DNA from: Burkholderia sp. Bp8992
Lineage (GTDB): Bacteria; Pseudomonadota; Gammaproteobacteria; Burkholderiales; Burkholderiaceae
DNA: 64,000 nt
NCBI RefSeq assembly: GCF_003853705.1
Contig: NZ_QTQI01000008.1
Span: 124,001 to 188,000, forward strand
Direction of reading: 5' to 3'
In this document: positions 34,557 to 43,187 of the stretch, piece after piece
Layout of the letters: each line of letters opens with the position of its first letter
Position numbering within the stretch: position 1 is the stretch's first letter
Notes under the pieces: generated by a model
Databases searched by the model: none
What the model was told of the DNA's origin: nothing
What the model saw: the letters and a program-made list of their open reading frames with translations, nothing else
Translations under genes and position numbers: made by a program

Positions 34557-36566
34557 TCAACGCCGCGTGGCGAGCCGCTTCACGACACGCACCAGCGCAT
34601 CGACTTCGTCACACGTGTTGTAGAACGCGAGCGACGGCCGCACCGTGGCCTCGAGCCCGAAGCGCCGCAAGATCGGCTGCGCGCAGTGATGCCCCGAGCG
34701 CACCGCGATGCCCTCTTCGTTCAGCGCCTGCCCGACTTCCTCGGTTTCATAGCCCTTCAGCACGAACGACAGCACGCTCGCCTTGTCGCGCGCGGTGCCG
34801 ACGAGCCGCACGCCCGGCACCGGCGCGAGTACGCTCGTTGCATACGCAAGCAGATCGTGCTCGTAGCGCGCGATGTTCTCGATGCCGACGCGGTTCACGT
34901 AGTCGAGCGCGGCGCCGAGCCCCACGGCATCCGCAATGTTGCCGGTGCCGGCTTCGAAGCGGTTCGGCGGCGGCTGGAACACCGTGCGCTCGAACGTCAC
35001 GTCCGCGATCATGTTGCCGCCGCCCTGCCAGGGCGGCATGTCGTCGAGGATCGCGCGCTTGCCGTACACGACGCCGATCCCGGTCGGCCCGTAGATCTTG
35101 TGCCCGGAGAACACGAAGAAATCCGCATCGAGCGCCTGCACGTCGACGCGCATGTGCGAGATCGACTGCGCACCGTCGACGAGCGCCTTCGCGCCCGCGC
35201 GATGCGCGAGATCGACGATCTCCTTCACCGGCACGACCGTGCCGAGCGCATTCGACACCTGCGTGACCGACACGATCTTCGTGCGGTCGTTCAGCAGCTT
35301 CCGGTATTCGTCGAGCAAAACCTGCCCCGAATCGTCGACCGGAATCACGCGCAGCTTCGCGCCTTTGAGCGCAGCAAGCTGCTGCCACGGCACGATGTTC
35401 GCGTGATGCTCGAGATTCGACACGATGATCTCGTCGCCTTCGCCGACGTTCTGCACGCCCCACGACTTCGCGATCAGGTTGATCGCCTCGGTCGTGCCGC
35501 GCACGAACACGATCTCGTCCGGCGACGATGCGCCGATGAAGCGCTGCACCGTTTCCCGTGCATGCTCGTACGCATCCGTCGCGCGGCCGGCCAACGCGTG
35601 CGCCGCGCGGTGAATGTTCGAGTTCTCGTGCGCATAGAAATACGCGAGACGATCGATCACGGCCTGCGGCTTGTGCGTCGTCGCCGCGTTGTCGAACCAG
35701 ACGAGCTGCTTGCCGTTCACGCGCTCCTGCAGGATCGGGAAATCGCGGCGGATCGCATTGACGTCGAACGGCGGGTGCGCGCCGCGATACAGCTGGCCTT
35801 GCGGCTCGGCTGCGTGCGTGGCGTGCGAGTCGTCGATGAAGTAACGCGGCACGTCGGCGCCGGATGCGCGCGACACCGGCACGTCGCGATGCACGGCGAG
35901 CAGTTCGCGCAGCGCATCGTCGCCCGGCAGCCCGAACGCTTCCGGCGATGCCAGCCCGTTCGACGGCACGACGATGTCCTGCGGCGTCGCCTGCCAGCCT
36001 TGCAGCGAACCGTCGGTGAAGTAGTACGGCGACGCCTTCGCCGCGCTTTCCGGTGCCGGCGCATTCACCTGCGGCACGCCGAGCGCCGCGCCGCCGACAC
36101 GCGGTTCGAGCGCGGGCGCGATCGACACGGCGTTGTCGGGCAGCCCGTTCTGCGCGGCCGCATGCGGCGCGAGCGCGGGTGCGCGGTTGCCGAGCGACAG
36201 CACGTGCGTCGGCGCGGACGGCGCGAGGTTCGCGCCGGGCACCTTGCCCTGCGGCAGCGCGAGCCCCGGCACGCCGGTACCCGCGCCGCCCGGGCCCGCG
36301 AGCGGCGAACCGCCCGGCACCGGGTTACTCACCGACGCGAGGATCGGCGCGGCCGCCGGCAATGCCGACGGCACGCCGCCGACCGCGCCGCTGCCGGCCG
36401 ACAGCCCGGGCGCGGTGGCCTGCCCGGGCGGCGTCGCGAAGAACTCGGACGCGAGCCGCGCGAGCGTCGCCGGGTCCGGCAACCCTGCCGGCAGCGGCGC
36501 GTGCGGCAGCGCGTGCGCGTCGCCGCCGGCCAGGCCGGGATTAACGGTAGGTGTCGGGATAGTCAT
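34557..36566 (-). CDS. Family 2A encapsulin cargo: SufS-like cysteine desulfurase with disordered cargo-loading domain
   Basis: The protein is 669 residues. The first ~265 are a Pro/Ala/Gly-rich, disordered extension typical of family 2A encapsulin cargo, with short motifs DPATLARLASEFF (~31-44), YYFTDGSLQGWQATPQDIVVP and RYFIDD. The type II cysteine desulfurase follows: LVWFDNAATTHKPQAV, the PLP lysine in SGHKIYGPTGIGVVYG, and catalytic Cys628 in RSGHHCAQP. It converts cysteine to alanine plus sulfur, and in this family the sulfur collects in the shell. The ATG at 36566 overlaps the shell gene by 26 bp. Confidence 0.93.
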   Translation of the reverse strand: MTIPTPTVNPGLAGGDAHALPHAPLPAGLPDPATLARLASEFFATPPGQATAPGLSAGSGAVGGVPSALPAAAPILASVSNPVPGGSPLAGPGGAGTGVPGLALPQGKVPGANLAPSAPTHVLSLGNRAPALAPHAAAQNGLPDNAVSIAPALEPRVGGAALGVPQVNAPAPESAAKASPYYFTDGSLQGWQATPQDIVVPSNGLASPEAFGLPGDDALRELLAVHRDVPVSRASGADVPRYFIDDSHATHAAEPQGQLYRGAHPPFDVNAIRRDFPILQERVNGKQLVWFDNAATTHKPQAVIDRLAYFYAHENSNIHRAAHALAGRATDAYEHARETVQRFIGASSPDEIVFVRGTTEAINLIAKSWGVQNVGEGDEIIVSNLEHHANIVPWQQLAALKGAKLRVIPVDDSGQVLLDEYRKLLNDRTKIVSVTQVSNALGTVVPVKEIVDLAHRAGAKALVDGAQSISHMRVDVQALDADFFVFSGHKIYGPTGIGVVYGKRAILDDMPPWQGGGNMIADVTFERTVFQPPPNRFEAGTGNIADAVGLGAALDYVNRVGIENIARYEHDLLAYATSVLAPVPGVRLVGTARDKASVLSFVLKGYETEEVGQALNEEGIAVRSGHHCAQPILRRFGLEATVRPSLAFYNTCDEVDALVRVVKRLATRR

Positions 36567-37473
36567 GGAACTTGGCGATTTCGACGTCATCGAGGACAGC
36601 CAGCGCATCCGGCGAATGGACCGCGAGCGAGCAATACAGCGAGATCAGGTACGACGCGATCGCCTGGTTGTTGATCCCCATGAAGCGCACCGACAGGCCC
36701 GGCCCCTGCTCGCCCGCGACGCCCGGCTGATACAGGCCGACGACGCCCTGGCGCTTGTCGCCGACGCGCAGCAGCAGGATCTTGGTCTTGCCGTCCGCAA
36801 CGGGCACCTTGTCCGACGGAATCAGCGGAATGCCGCGCCACGTGAGGAACTGCGAGCCGAACAGGCTGACCGTCGGCGGCGGCACGCCGCGCCGCGTGCA
36901 CTCGCGGCCGAACGCGGCGATCGCGAGCGGATGCGTGAGGAAGAATGCCGGCTCCTTCCACACCTTCGTCAGCAGTTCGTCGAGATCGTCCGGCGTCGGT
37001 GCGCCCGTCAGCGGGAAGATCCGCTGTTCGTCGGTCACGTTCGCGAGCAAGCCGTAGTCGGGGTTGTTGATCAGCTGGCTTTCCTGCAGCTCCTTGATCG
37101 TCTCGATCGTCAGGCGCAGCTGTTCCTTGATCTGGTCATGAGGACTGCTGTACAGGTCGGAGATCCGCGTATGCACGTCGAGCACCGTGCTGACCGCATT
37201 CAGGAAGTACTCGCGCGGCTGTTCCTCGTACGGCACGAAGGTCTGCGGCAGCACGCTTTCGTCCTCGAGCTGCGTGCACGCGGCGCGCACGGCTTCCGGG
37301 TTCTTCACCTGGTTCAGCCGATAGATGCCGGCCTCGACCGGCACCCACTGCAGCAGATGGGTCAGCCAGCGCGGCGTGATCGTGGAAAGCTGGGGGACGG
37401 TCTTGGTAGCGTTCGCTAGTTGGCGGGCGGCGTGATCGCTCAGCGCGGCCGTGCCGCTTGCAACGGTCGACAT
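36541..37473 (-). CDS. srpI: Family 2A encapsulin shell protein (SrpI-like)
   Basis: The protein is 310 residues, the usual size. It has the HK97-type phage-capsid fold of SrpI-like family 2A shells: N-arm LSDHAARQLANATKTVPQLSTITPRWL, then PQTFVPYEEQPREYFLNAVSTVLDVHTRISDLYSSPHDQ, FLTHPLAIAAFGRECTRRGVPP, FLTWRGIPLIPSDK and LSVRFMGINNQAIASYLISLY. It should self-assemble into a ~T=1 compartment enclosing the desulfurase encoded directly after it. It has its own upstream region (37474-37609) with the 13-bp element shared with the rhodanese promoter. Confidence 0.95.
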   Translation of the reverse strand: MSTVASGTAALSDHAARQLANATKTVPQLSTITPRWLTHLLQWVPVEAGIYRLNQVKNPEAVRAACTQLEDESVLPQTFVPYEEQPREYFLNAVSTVLDVHTRISDLYSSPHDQIKEQLRLTIETIKELQESQLINNPDYGLLANVTDEQRIFPLTGAPTPDDLDELLTKVWKEPAFFLTHPLAIAAFGRECTRRGVPPPTVSLFGSQFLTWRGIPLIPSDKVPVADGKTKILLLRVGDKRQGVVGLYQPGVAGEQGPGLSVRFMGINNQAIASYLISLYCSLAVHSPDALAVLDDVEIAKFHDYPDTYR

Positions 37474-37560
37474 GTGTGGCTCCGGGTTCTTAAGATGAAA
37501 AACGGGATTGCTTATGACGCTGGGTGATTATCGGAAGCACGCGCCTGCCGGCTCAACATG

Positions 37561-37573
37561 CTATAGCCGTCAG
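37561..37573 (-). promoter_or_regulatory. Promoter element of the encapsulin gene (13-bp motif, copy 1)
   Basis: On the minus strand CTGACGGCTATAG, with TATAGC as a plausible -10, lies 88 bp before the shell ATG. The same 13 bases occur in front of the rhodanese gene at 39355-39367. There is no recognisable -35 in either copy. Confidence 0.55.
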
Positions 37574-37609
37574 GTCATGCAACCGAAAGGGAAATGTCGC
37601 GAAGCGGCC

Positions 37610-37831
37610 TCAGGTGACGTACGCGCCCGGCAGCAGCGTCGAGATCGACACGTCGAAAGCGCGCGCGATCTTGTCGGCCGTGACGATCGACGCGATCGCC
37701 TCGCCGCGCTCGATCTCGCCGACATACGAGCGGTTCAGCCCCGCATGCTCGGCCAGCTGCTCCTGCGACCACGTGCGCGCTTCGCGCAGCTTGCGCACGT
37801 TGGCGCCGAAGTGATGGATGAGGTCGCTCAT
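37610..37831 (-). CDS. Small XRE-family transcriptional regulator
   Basis: The protein is 73 residues, essentially one Cro/CI-type HTH: FGANVRKLREARTWSQEQLAEHAGLNRSYVGEIERGE, then TADKIARAFDVSISTLL. It starts 8 bp after the CysE gene and precedes the encapsulin promoter region. It probably autoregulates the locus, the shared 13-bp element being its candidate site. Confidence 0.9.
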   Translation of the reverse strand: MSDLIHHFGANVRKLREARTWSQEQLAEHAGLNRSYVGEIERGEAIASIVTADKIARAFDVSISTLLPGAYVT

Positions 37832-37839
37832 CGCGCCTC

Positions 37840-38781
37840 CTAGGCGACGCGCGCCGCTGCACGCGGCACGGCGTTCGCTTCGCTGCGCAGCACGGCCTGC
37901 GTGACGTTTTCGCCGGCCGGCACGTCCTGCGTGAGCCACACGTTGCCGCCGATCACCGCGCCGCGCCCGATCGTCACGCGGCCGAGGATCGTTGCGCCCG
38001 CATAGATCACGACGTCGTCCTCGACGATCGGATGGCGTGCGAGCCCTTTCTCCAGATGGCCGGCCGCATCGCGCGGGAAGCGCTTCGCGCCGAGCGTGAC
38101 GGCCTGGTACACGCGCACGCGCTCGCCGATGATCGCCGTCTCGCCGATCACGACGCCCGTGCCGTGGTCGATGAAGAAACCCGCGCCGATGCGTGCGCCC
38201 GGATGAATGTCGATGCCCGTTTCCGCATGCGCCTGCTCGGCGATGATCCGCGCGAGCAACGGCAGCCCGAGCCCGTACAGCTCGTGCGCGAGCCGGTGGT
38301 GGATCATCGCGAGGATGCCCGGGTAGCACAGCAGCACCTCGTCGACGCTGCCGGCCGCCGGATCGCCGTGGAACGCGGCCAGCACGTCGCTGTCGAGCAG
38401 CCGGCGGATCTCGGGCAACCGCGCGGCGAAGGCCTGCACGGCTTTCGACGCGACTTCGTCGAGGTTGTCGGGCGGCGGCCCGTCGGCATTACGCTGGCGC
38501 GCCGCATAGCGCAACTCGAGCGTCACTTGCGTGAGCAGCGCATTCAGCGCCGCGTCGAGCGCATGGGCCACGTGGAAGTTCTCGCTCTCCTGCCGCAAAT
38601 CGGGCGGCCCGAGACGCATCGGGAACAGCACGCCCTTCAGCGCGCCGATGATCTGCGCAAGCGCCTCGCGCGCCGGCAGGTCGCGCCCGCCCGGTTCGAG
38701 CGAGCGCCGCTGCTTCTCGCGCCATGCGCGGCGCACCGTCTGCAGCGATTGAACGATGTCGTCGATGTCGAATGCGGCCAT
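37840..38781 (-). CDS. cysE: Serine O-acetyltransferase (EpsC/CysE type)
   Basis: The protein is 313 residues from the ATG at 38781 (MAAFDIDDIV). The C-terminal left-handed beta helix is complete: GIDIHPGARIGAGFFIDHGTGVVIGE, RVYQAVTLGAKRFP, HPIVEDDVVIYAGATILGRV, IGRGAVIGGNVWLTQDVP. The helical N-terminal domain is of the long EpsC type. It makes O-acetylserine, the acceptor for sulfide in cysteine synthesis. Here it can feed the desulfurase with cysteine. It is 29 bp after the rhodanese gene. Confidence 0.93.
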   Translation of the reverse strand: MAAFDIDDIVQSLQTVRRAWREKQRRSLEPGGRDLPAREALAQIIGALKGVLFPMRLGPPDLRQESENFHVAHALDAALNALLTQVTLELRYAARQRNADGPPPDNLDEVASKAVQAFAARLPEIRRLLDSDVLAAFHGDPAAGSVDEVLLCYPGILAMIHHRLAHELYGLGLPLLARIIAEQAHAETGIDIHPGARIGAGFFIDHGTGVVIGETAIIGERVRVYQAVTLGAKRFPRDAAGHLEKGLARHPIVEDDVVIYAGATILGRVTIGRGAVIGGNVWLTQDVPAGENVTQAVLRSEANAVPRAAARVA

Positions 38782-38810
38782 GCTGCTGTTCTCCCCGTAA
38801 CGGCCGTGAA

Positions 38811-39281
38811 TCAGTCCTGCGCCCACGGCAGGCCGCGGAAGCGCCAACCGTTCTGGCCACCGCGATGCTGCCGCTCGTCGAGGTCGCCCTCGAACCCTTC
38901 GAGCACGTTGAATACTTGCGTGAAACCGCCCTTCGTCGCGGCCTCGGCCGCCTGTGCCGAGCGGTTGCCGCTGCGGCACAGCAACAGCACGACGGCCTCC
39001 TTGCCGGTCTTCGCTTCCAGCTCGCGCACGAAGCGCGGATTGCGCGTCAGGCTCGTGCCGGTCGCCCACGGTACGTGCAGCGACTCCGGCACGTGGCCGA
39101 CGAATTTCCGTTCTTCCGCCGTGCGTACGTCCACCAGCAATGCGTCTCCCGCCGAGAACAGCGCCCACGCGGCTTCCGGCGCAACGCCGCCCGCATAAGG
39201 CGTACCGGCCTCCGCTGCCGCCGCGCGCGCGTCTTCAAGCGCCTGCTGTGCAGCGGTTCGTTCTTGCAGTTCAACCGTCAT
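38811..39281 (-). CDS. Rhodanese-like sulfurtransferase
   Basis: The protein is 156 residues from the ATG at 39281 (MTVELQERTAAQ). It is a single rhodanese domain with DALLVDVRTAEERKFVGHVP and the active-site loop LLCRSGNRS (Cys102). It ends in an unusual basic/Gly segment, DERQHRGGQNGWRFRGLPW, seen in rhodaneses of encapsulin and sulfur-handling operons. It probably carries persulfide sulfur to or from the system. It is the first gene of the minus-strand locus. Confidence 0.92.
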   Translation of the reverse strand: MTVELQERTAAQQALEDARAAAAEAGTPYAGGVAPEAAWALFSAGDALLVDVRTAEERKFVGHVPESLHVPWATGTSLTRNPRFVRELEAKTGKEAVVLLLCRSGNRSAQAAEAATKGGFTQVFNVLEGFEGDLDERQHRGGQNGWRFRGLPWAQD

Positions 39282-39659
39282 GACACTTCCTTGTTTTCGT
39301 AGATTCGTATGAACAAAAACACCGGGAATGCGGCTGTTGCAGCTTGCGTGCTGTCTATAGCCGTCAGCACCACTATGCGAGTGCGGTCGGGGAAGCTGAA
39401 CCAATAAAAATTCATTTCCTAATCAGCGCCGCGGGGAATGCAATAGCAGACGCGCGCTATTGGGGCGCGGTCGCTGGCGGGTGGGAAAGGCGGGAGGGGG
39501 CCGTTCGATGGCATGCATCGAAGGGAGTTGAAAGGAAAGGGGGCGAGATGATCAACCCGGCGCGAGCCGCGTTGCCATGGAATCCGAAATGGAATGTCCA
39601 GGCAGGCATGGGCAGGCGCGAATGGCGCGTGCATCGCCGATGCACACGCCGTCAGCCCG
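39282..39659. other. Upstream region of the rhodanese-cysE-encapsulin locus
   Basis: No gene is seen. The part nearest the rhodanese is AT-richer and includes an AT-rich run (AATAAAAATTCATTTCC, about 39405-39421), a possible CysB-like activator region. The 13-bp promoter motif is at 39355-39367. Confidence 0.5.
39355..39367 (-). promoter_or_regulatory. Promoter element of the rhodanese operon (13-bp motif, copy 2)
   Basis: The minus strand reads CTGACGGCTATAG, continuing to TATAGA, 74 bp before the rhodanese ATG. It is identical over 13 bases to 37561-37573 and at a similar distance from its start codon. Confidence 0.55.
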
Positions 39660-41060
39660 TCACGGCACCGGATCGACCGGCACGATCGGCACGCCACGCG
39701 CCTCGATATCGCGCCCTGCGAGCAGACACAGATCCTCGCGATGATGCGTGGCCACCACCTGCACGCCCACCGGCGTGCCGTTCGCGAGCGACGTCGTGAC
39801 AGCCAGCCCCGGCAGCCCCATCGCGGGCAGCGCGCGCAACGTGAGCTGCGCTTCCCACACGCGGTCGAAGCCGTCCAGCCCTTGACGGTCGAGATCATCG
39901 GCGAACGGCAATTCCGATGAAACGGGCAGCAGCAACACCGGATACTCGTCGAGAAACAGTCGCCATTGCCGCGTCAGCGTCGTGCGCCGAACGAGCGCGC
40001 GGCTGATCACGTCGGCCGGCAGGTCGCGCACCTTCCCGCGCACGGCGGCAATCACCGCGGCCGCACCCGGATCGCCATCCTGCTCGACCGCATTCGCCAA
40101 CGCATCGAACCCGTCACCGAGCCACAGTTGTTCCTGCAACAGCGCGGCCTCCCGCATCGGCGGCGTATCGTCGACCTCGTCGACGGTCCAGCCTGCATCG
40201 ACCAGCCGGCGCGCGGCGTCGCGCAACGCGGCCTCGACTTCGGGCACGACCTCCAGGCCGCGCGGGCGCACGCACAGCGCCGCGCGCTTCGGCACCTCGC
40301 GGCCGTCGAACGGCACGGCCGCGTTCCATGGATCGCGCGGATCCGGCGCAGCGAACGCGCGCAGCGCGAGCGACAGATCGTCGATCGTGCGCGCGATCGG
40401 CCCCGCCGTCGACATCAGCTGCGCACCGATCGCGCGCTCGGGCGACGACGCATTGAACGCCGGCACGCGGCCGAGCGACGGCCGGATCCCGTGCACGCCG
40501 CACGCATAAGCCGGGTAACGCACCGAGCCGCCGATGTCCGTACCGACCGCAAGCGGGCCGATCCCGGCAGCTACTGCGGCGGCCGCACCGCCACTCGATC
40601 CGCCCGGCGTCAGCGACGCGTTGCGCGGATTGCGCGTGCGGCCGTGCACGCGATTCGACGTGAACCAGCGCAATGCGAACGCCGGCGAATTGGTACGGCC
40701 GAGCAGGACCCCGCCGGCCTTCCGGATGTTGGCGACCACCGGGCTGTCGGCGTGCGCAATCAGGTTTTCCTGCAGGCGGGTGCCGTTGGTCGTCGCGAAT
40801 CCTGCCTGATCGATGTTGATCTTCACGGTGACGGGCACGCCCGCGAGCGGCCCCGGATCGTCGCCGCGCGCGATCGCGCGATCGACTTCGTCGGCCTGCC
40901 GCCGCACGTCGTCGGGGCGGTGTTCGACCACTGCATTGATCGCCGGATTCACCGCATCGAGACGATCGAGCACGGCGTCCGCCACGTCGCGCGCAGACAC
41001 GTCACGCTGACGCACGCGTTTCGCGAGTTCGGTTGCCGACAGTTGCCAGAGTTCGGTCAT
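39660..41060 (-). CDS. Amidase (amidase-signature family)
   Basis: The protein is 466 residues from the ATG at 41060 (MTELWQLSATEL). The Ser-cisSer-Lys triad regions are present: GVPVTVKINIDQAG (Lys), TPGGSSGGAAAAVAAG (cis-Ser) and GTDIGGSVRYPAYACG (nucleophile Ser). It hydrolyses a carboxamide; the substrate is unknown. It lies 77 bp after the secreted hydrolase gene (41137-41928), on the same strand. Confidence 0.93.
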   Translation of the reverse strand: MTELWQLSATELAKRVRQRDVSARDVADAVLDRLDAVNPAINAVVEHRPDDVRRQADEVDRAIARGDDPGPLAGVPVTVKINIDQAGFATTNGTRLQENLIAHADSPVVANIRKAGGVLLGRTNSPAFALRWFTSNRVHGRTRNPRNASLTPGGSSGGAAAAVAAGIGPLAVGTDIGGSVRYPAYACGVHGIRPSLGRVPAFNASSPERAIGAQLMSTAGPIARTIDDLSLALRAFAAPDPRDPWNAAVPFDGREVPKRAALCVRPRGLEVVPEVEAALRDAARRLVDAGWTVDEVDDTPPMREAALLQEQLWLGDGFDALANAVEQDGDPGAAAVIAAVRGKVRDLPADVISRALVRRTTLTRQWRLFLDEYPVLLLPVSSELPFADDLDRQGLDGFDRVWEAQLTLRALPAMGLPGLAVTTSLANGTPVGVQVVATHHREDLCLLAGRDIEARGVPIVPVDPVP

Positions 41061-41136
41061 GACTTCTCCTGGTGGAAAGGCATCACAAACGCTCACGGCG
41101 CCGCGCTTCCTCGCGAAGCCACGGCACCGCATTCAC

Positions 41137-41928
41137 TCACTGCGTATCCTGCTTCGCGCGTTCGGCCGCCGCGATGATCGCGTCGGCCACGGCCTTCGGC
41201 TGGCTCAGCATCGCGACATGGCTGCTGTTCACGCGAGCAACCGTCGCGCCAATCCGCTTCGCCATCGCTTCCTGCAGCTTCGGGTCGATCATCTTGTCCT
41301 GCGTCGCGACGACGAACGTCGACGGCTTCGCGTGCCACGCGGCCTGCGTGACCTTCTCCGAGATGCAACCGCCATACCACGGCCCCTGGGTCGCCGCAAC
41401 GAGGCGCTGCTGCGCAGGCGGCAGGTCCGGCGCGAAATCCTGCGCGATCGCCTTGTCCGACAGGCGCGTGAAACCGCCCGCGTCCTTGCGCAGTTCACCG
41501 GCCCAGGCCGGCGCGGGCAGCCCTTGCGTGACGTCGGCGATCGACTGGCCGTTGTCGGGCGCGAACGCCGCGACGTACACGAGCGACTTCACCTTGTCGT
41601 CGTTGCCCGCATCGCTGATCACGACGCCGGCCCACGAATGGCCGACCAGCACGACCGGCCCCTTCTGCTCGTCGATCGTGCGCTTCGTCGCGGCAGCATC
41701 GTCGGCGAGCGAGCTCAGCGGATTTTGCACCGACACCACGTGCAGCCCGCGCGCCTCGAGCAGCGGAATCACGCGGTTCCAGCTCGACCCGTCGGCGAAC
41801 GCGCCGTGCACGAGCACGACGTTCGTGCCCTTCAGGTCCTCCTTCGGCGCGGCCTGCGCCGCGGCTGCACCGAACAGTCCGCCGATCACCACGGCGGATA
41901 CCAGGACGCGTTTCATCAAACCGGCCAT
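41137..41928 (-). CDS. Secreted alpha/beta hydrolase
   Basis: The protein is 263 residues. Three consecutive ATGs are present (41934, 41931, 41928); the third is best spaced (7 bases) from AGGAG. The signal peptide is MKRVLVSAVVIGGLFGAAAAQAAP. Catalytic elements are the oxyanion VLVHGAFADGSSW, nucleophile VGHSWAGVV, an Asp near ATQDKMIDP and His in NSSHVAML. It is similar to small esterases of the plant hydroxynitrile-lyase-like type (RsbQ/EST). The substrate is unknown. Confidence 0.88.
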   Translation of the reverse strand: MAGLMKRVLVSAVVIGGLFGAAAAQAAPKEDLKGTNVVLVHGAFADGSSWNRVIPLLEARGLHVVSVQNPLSSLADDAAATKRTIDEQKGPVVLVGHSWAGVVISDAGNDDKVKSLVYVAAFAPDNGQSIADVTQGLPAPAWAGELRKDAGGFTRLSDKAIAQDFAPDLPPAQQRLVAATQGPWYGGCISEKVTQAAWHAKPSTFVVATQDKMIDPKLQEAMAKRIGATVARVNSSHVAMLSQPKAVADAIIAAAERAKQDTQ

Positions 41929-42017
41929 CATCATGCTCCTTTCTTTATCGTGTCGTTGAAGTGAAGTGTTGCCTGGGCGGCCGCGCCTGCATGCGGCAGG
42001 CGCGGCGCGGCATGGAA

Positions 42018-42365
42018 TCACGAATGCGCGTACAGGTCGTCGGCGGCGTTGCGTGCGGCGCGCGATTGCGCGGCATCGCGATGGCCGGCCGGCGTCGACG
42101 CATCGGCCACGTTGTCGCCTTGCGACTTCGACGGGCCGTTCTGGTCGGAACGCGCAACTTGCTCGGCGGCCGCGACGGCGTTCTGCGCGGCGGCGATATC
42201 GTCCGGGTAATGCGCTTCGCTGCCGGCCGGGCTGTAGCCGGCCTTCTCGAGACGGACGAGTTCTGCGCGCACGTCGGCACGCGTGAGGCCGTGACCGGTA
42301 TCGGCGAACGACAACGCGGGAGCGACGGCGAGGACGGCAACGGCGAGGATTCGAGCGGCTTTCAT
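42018..42365 (-). CDS. DUF4148 periplasmic protein
   Basis: The protein is 115 residues with a signal peptide (MKAARILAVAVLAVAPALSFAD) and the DUF4148 core LTRADVRAELVRLEKAGYSPAGSEAHYPDDIAAAQ. The C-terminal half is Ala/Asp-rich and probably flexible. This family is abundant in Burkholderia and has no known function. Confidence 0.9.
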   Translation of the reverse strand: MKAARILAVAVLAVAPALSFADTGHGLTRADVRAELVRLEKAGYSPAGSEAHYPDDIAAAQNAVAAAEQVARSDQNGPSKSQGDNVADASTPAGHRDAAQSRAARNAADDLYAHS

Positions 42366-42584
42366 GACAGTTCTCCTGGAAGGAAGTTGGGGTATCGATC
42401 ACCTGGCATCCGGTGCGAACGTCTGGCACCGAACGTTTGCTGCATGTCGACAGTAGAACCCGCCCACGTATCCGGCATGTTTCCGGAACCGGTGCTTTCT
42501 GCATGCCAGTTTTTCAGGAACGGCCGCAGATACAGTGCGATACAAACCCGCTTGCCGATGCGTTTCGCCACACCCCACGCACCA

Positions 42585-42617
42585 TGAAAAAAGGCGTGCC
42601 TCGCAAGGCACGCCTTT
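42585..42617 (-). terminator. Terminator after cytochrome P460 gene
   Basis: AAAGGCGTGCC (42590-42600) pairs perfectly with GGCACGCCTTT (42607-42617) around a 6-base loop. On the minus strand it is followed by TTTTTTC. It begins 28 bp after the stop at 42645. Confidence 0.9.
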
Positions 42618-42644
42618 CCTTCCACTTCACATGGCCCTCGCGCG

Positions 42645-43187
42645 TCAGGGCGCGAGCCGCGTGAACACGTAGTCGTGGTTCTTCACGCGCGCCTGGTGAC
42701 ACGCAAAACACGTCTGATGCTGGCCGATATCGGCCGGCACGCCGTTGATGAAACGCCCGAAGCCCCAGCCGCCCGTCGCTGCATAGCGGCGCGAGTCCTT
42801 CACCATCACCTGCACGGTCGTCGCCTGGCCGGGCACCGTCGCCGGCGCGAACTCGTCGGACTGCTTGCGTTTGTACGCGAGCTTCACGAGGATCGTGCCG
42901 TCCGGGAACGGCAGCGTTGCCTGTTCGAGCGCGCGAATCGCAACGGGGTTGCCGAGCACCACGCGCAATTCATCCAGCGGCACGGCTTCCTCGGCCGGCG
43001 CGACCATTTCCCACTTCCGGTAGCCGGGCGGGATCGTCACGCCGTAGATCGGCGATGCGGCTGCAGCCGGCTTCGGCTGCTCCGCAAACGCGGCCGGGCC
43101 GCTGGCCGACAACGCGCCGCCCAGCAACACGCCTGCGACGAGCGCACGGCGCGCACCGCGCCGCCACACCCCCATGCGTGCCCGCAT
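42645..43187 (-). CDS. Cytochrome P460-family protein
   Basis: The protein is 180 residues. The ATG at 43187 overlaps the stop of the upstream gene by one base (TGATG). The signal peptide is RRALVAGVLLGGALSASGPAAFA. The P460 domain is IPPGYRKWEMVAPA, LRVVLGNPVAIRALEQATLPFPDGTILVKLAYKR, GGWGFGRF and the single haem site TCFACHQARVKNHDYVFTRLAP (Cys160-x-x-Cys163-His164). Relatives oxidise hydroxylamine or bind NO. The partner gene encodes a Tat-exported hydrolase. Confidence 0.92.
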   Translation of the reverse strand: MRARMGVWRRGARRALVAGVLLGGALSASGPAAFAEQPKPAAAASPIYGVTIPPGYRKWEMVAPAEEAVPLDELRVVLGNPVAIRALEQATLPFPDGTILVKLAYKRKQSDEFAPATVPGQATTVQVMVKDSRRYAATGGWGFGRFINGVPADIGQHQTCFACHQARVKNHDYVFTRLAP

